DNA of 64,000 nucleotides from assembly GCA_045535935.1 (NCBI GenBank), contig JAZSMO010000011.1, positions 1 through 64,000 on the forward strand, read 5' to 3'. The stretch's first letter is position 1. Every line of letters begins with the position of its first letter. This DNA is from SVFI01 sp045535935. GTDB lineage: Bacteria > Bacillota > Clostridia > Lachnospirales > Lachnospiraceae. A model generated the notes under the pieces. That model was not told the DNA's origin, did not search any database, and saw only the letters and a program-made list of their open reading frames with translations. Position numbers and translations under genes: made by a program. This document shows, piece after piece, positions 59,733 to 64,000 of the stretch.

Positions 59733-60437
59733 TCACACAAGCATGCTCGCATCGACTCCCAACCGGGTCAATCTGATTTCATTTCGCAGTGCGTCCTTGA
59801 GCACATTAACAAAGTTTTTCTGTCCGGAATAAAGACATGTATCATTTTCGCTCTCTGAATAATCTCCGGTCAGAACATACAATGAATCCACGATTAGACG
59901 AATCTGCTTTTCCTTCGGACCGGATACATATACCTGTATCGCATCCGAACAATTCACCGGTTCATCCGTCAACAACACCACTTTTTTGTTTGCTGCACCT
60001 AACTCTTCTAATTTTGACAGATAATGAGGGATATAGCAAGAGGGAATAGAAAGGTACAACCTCATTTCCACCTTCTCCAACATGGTGTTTATCTTATCCT
60101 GAATATGTCGATAGCCCTCGATTGTGATGTATCCATCTGTTTCCTCTTGCCCCTTCACAAGATTCCTACTCAGATACTTCTTTGCCTCTTCCAGTCTTCT
60201 CAGATGATTATCACACATTTCTTCTACAGGAACCGACAAATATTTACTACTGGCTCCCTCCATTCGGTAAGCGGCTCCCTTTTCTACAAGTCCGGCCAGT
60301 GCATTATAAACATTGGATCTGGATATTCCGGTCAGCTTCGCAGTCTCATAACCATTCATGGCTCCGTTCCGGCATAAACATACATAAATGGCAGCCTCTT
60401 GTCTGGTCAATCCGAATAACATCAATTTTTCTATCAT
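59733..60437 (-). CDS. TrmB-family transcriptional regulator
   Basis: The 234-residue protein has an N-terminal winged helix typical of TrmB: MIEKLMLFGLTRQEAAIYVCL and LTGISRSNVYNALAGLVEKG. A coiled-coil linker (about 75-100) and a C-terminal effector-binding domain (about 105-234) of the phospholipase-D-like type follow. TrmB proteins commonly sense sugars. A perfect 11-bp inverted repeat at 60462-60487 overlaps its own promoter, implying autoregulation. The regulator precedes ddh-lysA by 78 bases and might control them, but no second copy of the palindrome was found there. Confidence 0.88.
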   Translation of the reverse strand: MIEKLMLFGLTRQEAAIYVCLCRNGAMNGYETAKLTGISRSNVYNALAGLVEKGAAYRMEGASSKYLSVPVEEMCDNHLRRLEEAKKYLSRNLVKGQEETDGYITIEGYRHIQDKINTMLEKVEMRLYLSIPSCYIPHYLSKLEELGAANKKVVLLTDEPVNCSDAIQVYVSGPKEKQIRLIVDSLYVLTGDYSESENDTCLYSGQKNFVNVLKDALRNEIRLTRLGVDASMLV

Positions 60438-60461
60438 TCTTTCTCTACCACGCCCTCCTTA

Positions 60462-60487
60462 GTAGTATTCCTATACAGGAATACTAC
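60462..60487. promoter_or_regulatory. Inverted-repeat operator at the TrmB gene
   Basis: GTAGTATTCCT and AGGAATACTAC form a perfect 11-bp inverted repeat separated by 4 bases. It covers the -10 of a minus-strand promoter with TTGACA at 60505-60510 and TAGTAT at 60481-60486, and lies 25 bases upstream of the start codon. Confidence 0.75.
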
Positions 60488-60511
60488 AATACATTTATCT
60501 GATATGTCAAT

Positions 60512-60542
60512 AAAAAAAGGACTTTTTTTACAAAAGTCCTTT
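60512..60542 (-). terminator. Terminator overlapping the DHH gene end
   Basis: AAAGGACTTTT and AAAAGTCCTTT form an 11-bp stem with a 5-base loop, followed by about seven T on the minus strand. The stop codon of the gene lies in the hairpin, and the TrmB promoter TTGACA follows immediately. Confidence 0.85.
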
Positions 60543-61502
60543 TGCTCTTATAACATCTAAAAATCTACGTTGTAGTTTCTTATCTCTTTCTCGGCCGATT
60601 CCCAAAACATTATCTCCCGGAATAAAGCCACCTGCCATATCTCTGTGTCCACCGCCATCGCCGATTCCCTGCAAGGCTTCTTTTGCCACTGCACCTGCGT
60701 CCACTTCCGAAATCTCACTTCGAACAGAAAATTTAATTCCGTCCACTCGCTCCGCATAAACAATCGCCACTGTCACTACATCAAGCGACAACACAAAATC
60801 AGAAATAATGGCAATCAGTGCATCGGGACAATCAAATGGAATTTTTGCAAATCCAACTTCTCCTTTTAAATTAATATTGTCAATAGCCGCTCCATAAGCT
60901 TTCAAATCTGCCATTTCCATTACATTCATATACATATCATTAATCAGATGTATATCTGCTCTCTCAAAGACATAAGAAAAAATTTCTGCATCAAACGGAA
61001 ATGCACCTCTCGTAAAATCAGCCGTATCCATCTTAATACCGTATGCAAGCGCAGATGCTACATTTGTCGGCATCTCTGTCCTTGTCTGCCTGAAATAATC
61101 TGCAATAATGGAGGAACACGCACCTACTATCCGGATATCCTTATACTGATATTCACACTCCTTATAAGTCGGATGATGATCAATGCACGCTATCTCATCA
61201 CCAATAAAATCTGTGATATTAGAATTATACTTCTGTGCATCTACCACAATAATATAATCTTCTTTTTTCATGTCAGAAATCTCATATTTTGATTTGACAT
61301 CAATACCAAAAACAGAAAACATTTTCTTCGTACTTAATTTATCAATTTTTCCGTCATAGCATATGGTGCTTTCCACACCATGCTTTCCCAAAAAACATTG
61401 CAAACCAAACGCACTGGCAATCGCATCCGGATCCGGAAAATTATGTGTCTGAATAAATGTTCTGTGTCCATGCAACAATTCAACTAATTTTATAGGTTCC
61501 AT
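60528..61502 (-). CDS. DHH-family phosphoesterase (NrnA-like)
   Basis: The 324-residue protein has DHH-superfamily motifs: HNFPDPDAIASAFGLQ near residue 21 (motif I), VVDAQ (II), CIDHHPTYKECEY (III) and a DHHA1 domain with GIGDGGGHRDMAGGFIPG. Such enzymes degrade short oligonucleotides or cyclic dinucleotides and pAp. It lacks membrane or PAS domains, so it is closer to NrnA than to GdpP. The substrate cannot be decided from sequence. It lies 29 bases after ung. Confidence 0.9.
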   Translation of the reverse strand: MEPIKLVELLHGHRTFIQTHNFPDPDAIASAFGLQCFLGKHGVESTICYDGKIDKLSTKKMFSVFGIDVKSKYEISDMKKEDYIIVVDAQKYNSNITDFIGDEIACIDHHPTYKECEYQYKDIRIVGACSSIIADYFRQTRTEMPTNVASALAYGIKMDTADFTRGAFPFDAEIFSYVFERADIHLINDMYMNVMEMADLKAYGAAIDNINLKGEVGFAKIPFDCPDALIAIISDFVLSLDVVTVAIVYAERVDGIKFSVRSEISEVDAGAVAKEALQGIGDGGGHRDMAGGFIPGDNVLGIGRERDKKLQRRFLDVIRAKGLL

Positions 61503-61531
61503 TCTTTCCCTTCCTTCTTCACAAGAATCAA

Positions 61532-62206
61532 CTATATATTTTCAATCTGCCAGTCTATACTATCCAGCCCGTTTTGCTCCAGAAATGCATTTGTTTTACT
61601 AAATGGTTTGCTTCCGAAAAATCCTCTGTATGCAGAAAGCGGGCTCGGATGCGGAGCCTCCAAAATTAAATGTTTGGGATTGTTCAACATTTTCTTTTTC
61701 GTCTGTGCCGGTGCTCCCCACAAAATAAACACAATCGGCCGATCCTGTTTGTTTAGTATCGAAATCGCCGCATTGGTAAACTCCTCCCATCCGATTCCTC
61801 TATGAGAGTTCGCCTGATGTGCCTTAACCGTTAATACTGTATTGAGCAACAATACACCTTGCTTTGCCCATTTTACAAGATAGCCGTTATTCGGTACATA
61901 GCATCCCATATCACTTTCCAACTCTTTATATATATTTACAAGTGACGGCGGAATTGCCACATCCGGTTTTACCGAAAAACAAAGTCCGTGCGCCTGCCCG
62001 ACATTGTGATAAGGATCCTGTCCTATGATGACGACTTTTACATCCTTCAGCGGCGTCAATTCAAATGCGCTGAATATCTCATTGGAAGGTGGAAAAACAA
62101 GGTTCTTACTGTATTCTTCTTTTACTTTTGCGTATAACTCTTTATAATACGGCTTGGAAAATTCCGGTTTCAACGGTTCCAGCCAATCGTTGTTGATTGC
62201 TGCCAT
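61532..62206 (-). CDS. ung: Uracil-DNA glycosylase
   Basis: The 224-residue family-1 enzyme has the water-activating loop GQDPYHNVGQAHGLCFSV near residue 62 and the minor-groove loop HPSPLSAYRGFFGSKPFS near residue 185. It removes uracil from DNA. It lies 10 bases downstream of hisF and 29 bases upstream of the DHH-phosphoesterase gene. Both active-site segments are intact. Confidence 0.97.
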   Translation of the reverse strand: MAAINNDWLEPLKPEFSKPYYKELYAKVKEEYSKNLVFPPSNEIFSAFELTPLKDVKVVIIGQDPYHNVGQAHGLCFSVKPDVAIPPSLVNIYKELESDMGCYVPNNGYLVKWAKQGVLLLNTVLTVKAHQANSHRGIGWEEFTNAAISILNKQDRPIVFILWGAPAQTKKKMLNNPKHLILEAPHPSPLSAYRGFFGSKPFSKTNAFLEQNGLDSIDWQIENI

Positions 62207-62216
62207 ATCTATCCTC

Positions 62217-62972
62217 TTACAATCTTACAGAGACATTTCTGTCTCGCAAATATTCTTTTACTTCGCATATTTCCAACTCTTTAAAATGGAACAAAGAAGC
62301 AGCCAGCGCAGCGTCCGCTTTTCCCTCGGTCAGCGCATCATAAAAATGTGACAGATTTCCTGCTCCGCCCGATGCAATGACCGGTATAGATACATTCTCG
62401 GAAATCAATCTGGTCAATTCAATATCATATCCTGCTTTTGTTCCGTCACAATCCATACTCGTCAAAAGAATTTCTCCTGCTCCGAGCCTGTCTGCTTTCA
62501 TAGCCCACTCAATCGCATCAATCCCCATATCAATGCGACCGCCGTTTTTAAAAATATGCCAACCGTCCGGAGTCTTTTTGGCATCAATTGCAACAACCAC
62601 ACATTGACTTCCGAATTTATCAGCCGCCTCCGAAATCAGATTCGGATTCATGATTGCCGCAGAATTCACGGAAATCTTATCCGCCCCTTCTCTGAGAAGC
62701 GCTTTAAAATCATCGACTGTACGGATTCCGCCGCCGACCGTAAAAGGAATGAATACCTTTTCTGCCACCTTGCGCACCATATCCACAACCGTATTTCGAT
62801 TGTCGGAAGACGCCGTAATGTCAAGAAAAACAAGCTCATCCGCACCGGCCTTATCATATGCCTGCGCAATCGCCACCGGATCTCCCGCATCAATCAAATC
62901 AACAAAATTGACTCCTTTTACCACTCGACCGTTTTTTACATCCAGGCACGGAATAATTCGTTTTGTATGCAT
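62217..62972 (-). CDS. hisF: Imidazole glycerol phosphate synthase subunit HisF
   Basis: The 251-residue TIM-barrel protein begins KRIIPCLDVKNGRVVKGVNF (catalytic aspartate near residue 10) and includes PFTVGGGIRTVDDF and VVAIDAKKTPDGWHIFKNGG with the second catalytic aspartate near 130. It uses ammonia from HisH to form imidazole glycerol phosphate and AICAR. Its ATG directly follows the hisH stop (TAGATG). Confidence 0.97.
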   Translation of the reverse strand: MHTKRIIPCLDVKNGRVVKGVNFVDLIDAGDPVAIAQAYDKAGADELVFLDITASSDNRNTVVDMVRKVAEKVFIPFTVGGGIRTVDDFKALLREGADKISVNSAAIMNPNLISEAADKFGSQCVVVAIDAKKTPDGWHIFKNGGRIDMGIDAIEWAMKADRLGAGEILLTSMDCDGTKAGYDIELTRLISENVSIPVIASGGAGNLSHFYDALTEGKADAALAASLFHFKELEICEVKEYLRDRNVSVRL

Positions 62973-63593
62973 CTAGTCATCCTCCCTGCCAATGGCCAAG
63001 AAATTTTTTAATATAGTAAGTCCTACTTCGGAACTTTTTTCCGGATGAAATTGACAAGCATATACATTATCTTTTTCTACCGATGCATGAATCAGAGTAC
63101 TGTAATCGGTAGTCGCCGTCACGATTTCTTCATCCGCAGCCTTCAAATAATAGGAATGCACGAAATACACATAACATTCTTCATCCAGCCCTAGAAACAG
63201 CTTTCCTTCTCTTGGAAACTTAAGAGAATTCCATCCGATATGCGGTATCTTCAAATCAGGGCTGTCCGGAATACGCAAAATCTCTCCTTTTAATATTCCC
63301 AGACCGTCAACTCCATCGCTCTCATCACTCCGTTCAAACAAAAGCTGTAATCCAAGACAAATCCCAAGAAACGGGGTCTTCTTTTCTACCACTTCTTTGA
63401 TTACATTCACAAGTCCATAACCATGAAGTTTTTCCATTGCATCACCAAAAGTTCCTACTCCCGGCAGAATTACTTTTTCTGCCGACAAAATCTGCTTTGG
63501 ATCTCTCGTCAAAACAGGGGTCTCACCCAATGCCGAAATCGCTTTCTCAACACTTTTGATGTTACCTGCATCGTAATCGATAATCGCTATCAT
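62973..63593 (-). CDS. hisH: Imidazole glycerol phosphate synthase subunit HisH
   Basis: The 206-residue glutaminase has the nucleophile cysteine in FLGICLGLQLLFE near residue 80 and the His-Glu pair in QFHPEKSSEVG near residue 183. It starts IAIIDYDAGNIKSVEKA. It delivers ammonia to HisF, encoded immediately downstream. It overlaps the upstream ORF stop as ATGA. The other histidine genes are presumably beyond the right edge or elsewhere. Confidence 0.97.
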   Translation of the reverse strand: MIAIIDYDAGNIKSVEKAISALGETPVLTRDPKQILSAEKVILPGVGTFGDAMEKLHGYGLVNVIKEVVEKKTPFLGICLGLQLLFERSDESDGVDGLGILKGEILRIPDSPDLKIPHIGWNSLKFPREGKLFLGLDEECYVYFVHSYYLKAADEEIVTATTDYSTLIHASVEKDNVYACQFHPEKSSEVGLTILKNFLAIGREDD

Positions 63594-64000
63594 TCCACTT
63601 CCTCCTCAGACAGTACATCTTCCGTCGGTACCTCTACAGTCTCCTCTGTCTGCAGCTGTGATTCCTCTGTTTCAGTCAACAGTTCTGCTACCGGCCCTTC
63701 CTCGACTGCCGCTCCGTTTTGCCTACTGAAACTTCCTGTAATCTCCTCAAGTTTTAGCGTATACTCATAATCACCCAACAAATTGATTTCTTCTGCTTCC
63801 TGCTCAGTAATCTGATATTCCTGCGAAAGAGCATTCAAAATCTGTAACTTGATTGCATCTGTTTCAACCACAGCATCGTATTCTGCTATTTTTTCACCAA
63901 GCTGTTGCCACAGCATATATCCGGAAAGCAGTGCATCCAATGCCTCTACCGGCAAATTCATAACCTTATAATTTTCGTAAGCATCCATCTTGTGCGAGAG
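63590..64000 (-). CDS. Hypothetical protein, open at the right edge
   Basis: The frame runs from the stop at 63590 to the window edge without a start being required; an internal ATG at 63988 (MDAYENYKVMNLPVEALD) has no clear ribosome-binding site, so the gene probably begins beyond the window. The visible part is very acidic, with a C-terminal Glu/Thr-rich tail (TETEESQLQTEETVEVPTED). No domain is recognised. It overlaps hisH as ATGA, which suggests translational coupling in the his gene group. Confidence 0.65.
   Translation of the reverse strand, partial: LSHKMDAYENYKVMNLPVEALDALLSGYMLWQQLGEKIAEYDAVVETDAIKLQILNALSQEYQITEQEAEEINLLGDYEYTLKLEEITGSFSRQNGAAVEEGPVAELLTETEESQLQTEETVEVPTEDVLSEEEVE

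Overview
The window looks like a chromosomal segment of a low-GC, Gram-positive, anaerobic Clostridia, most likely a member of the Lachnospiraceae. The evidence is Firmicutes-type gene order (der-plsY-gpsA; plsX-acpP-rnc-smc-ftsY; ylxM-ffh-rpsP-khpA...rimM-trmD...rplS; rbgA-rnhB-ylqG-ylqH-yraN), strong GGAGG ribosome-binding sites, a diaminopimelate dehydrogenase, an ECF sigma/anti-sigma pair, and a BspA-type surface protein. Genus and species cannot be fixed from the sequence alone. No plasmid, phage, transposase or CRISPR array is visible. Almost all genes lie on the minus strand; the plus-strand exceptions are the PRPP synthetase, a hypothetical/membrane-protein pair near 38-40 kb, tmcAL and one tRNA-Leu.

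Layout. 0-5 kb: a truncated ORF with a palindromic operator, an XRE regulator, gpsA, plsY and der, with divergently transcribed prs. 5-8 kb: a sensor kinase and response regulator. 8.3-15 kb: pgeF, yraN, ylqH (FlhB-like), ylqG (FliK-like), rnhB, two signal peptidases flanking rbgA, and rplS. 15.1-15.5 kb: a non-coding block holding an unusual phased array of TACGGT/ACCGTA half-sites. 15.5-26.3 kb: the SRP and ribosomal-protein cluster (ylxM, ffh, rpsP, khpA, rimM, trmD), split by three multipass membrane proteins and by an ABC transporter whose permease is fused to a CPBP protease. 26.3-31.2 kb: a hybrid kinase that has lost its phosphotransfer residues, a YitT protein, threonine ammonia-lyase and ftsY. 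31.2-37.6 kb: smc, rnc, acpP, plsX, rpmF (with an in-frame stop) and a DUF177 gene. 37.6-47.3 kb: hypotheticals, a membrane protein, ECF sigma and anti-sigma, pta, tmcAL, the PFL/ACT pair and a WalJ-like hydrolase. 47.3-54.2 kb: an elaborate FtsA-like protein, coaE, polA, a small zinc-finger membrane protein and an MBL hydrolase. 54.3-64 kb: tRNA-Leu, a secreted transglutaminase/leucine-rich surface protein, lysA, ddh, a TrmB-type regulator, a DHH phosphoesterase, ung, hisF, hisH and an open ORF at the right edge.

Most of the content is housekeeping: phospholipid and fatty-acid precursor synthesis, ribosome assembly, protein export, chromosome segregation, and cell-wall/lysine and histidine biosynthesis. 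The points that most deserve a second look are the phased array at 15.2-15.45 kb, the broken rpmF, the pseudo-hybrid kinase at 26.3-27.9 kb, and the FtsA-like protein with repeated small beta-rich modules.
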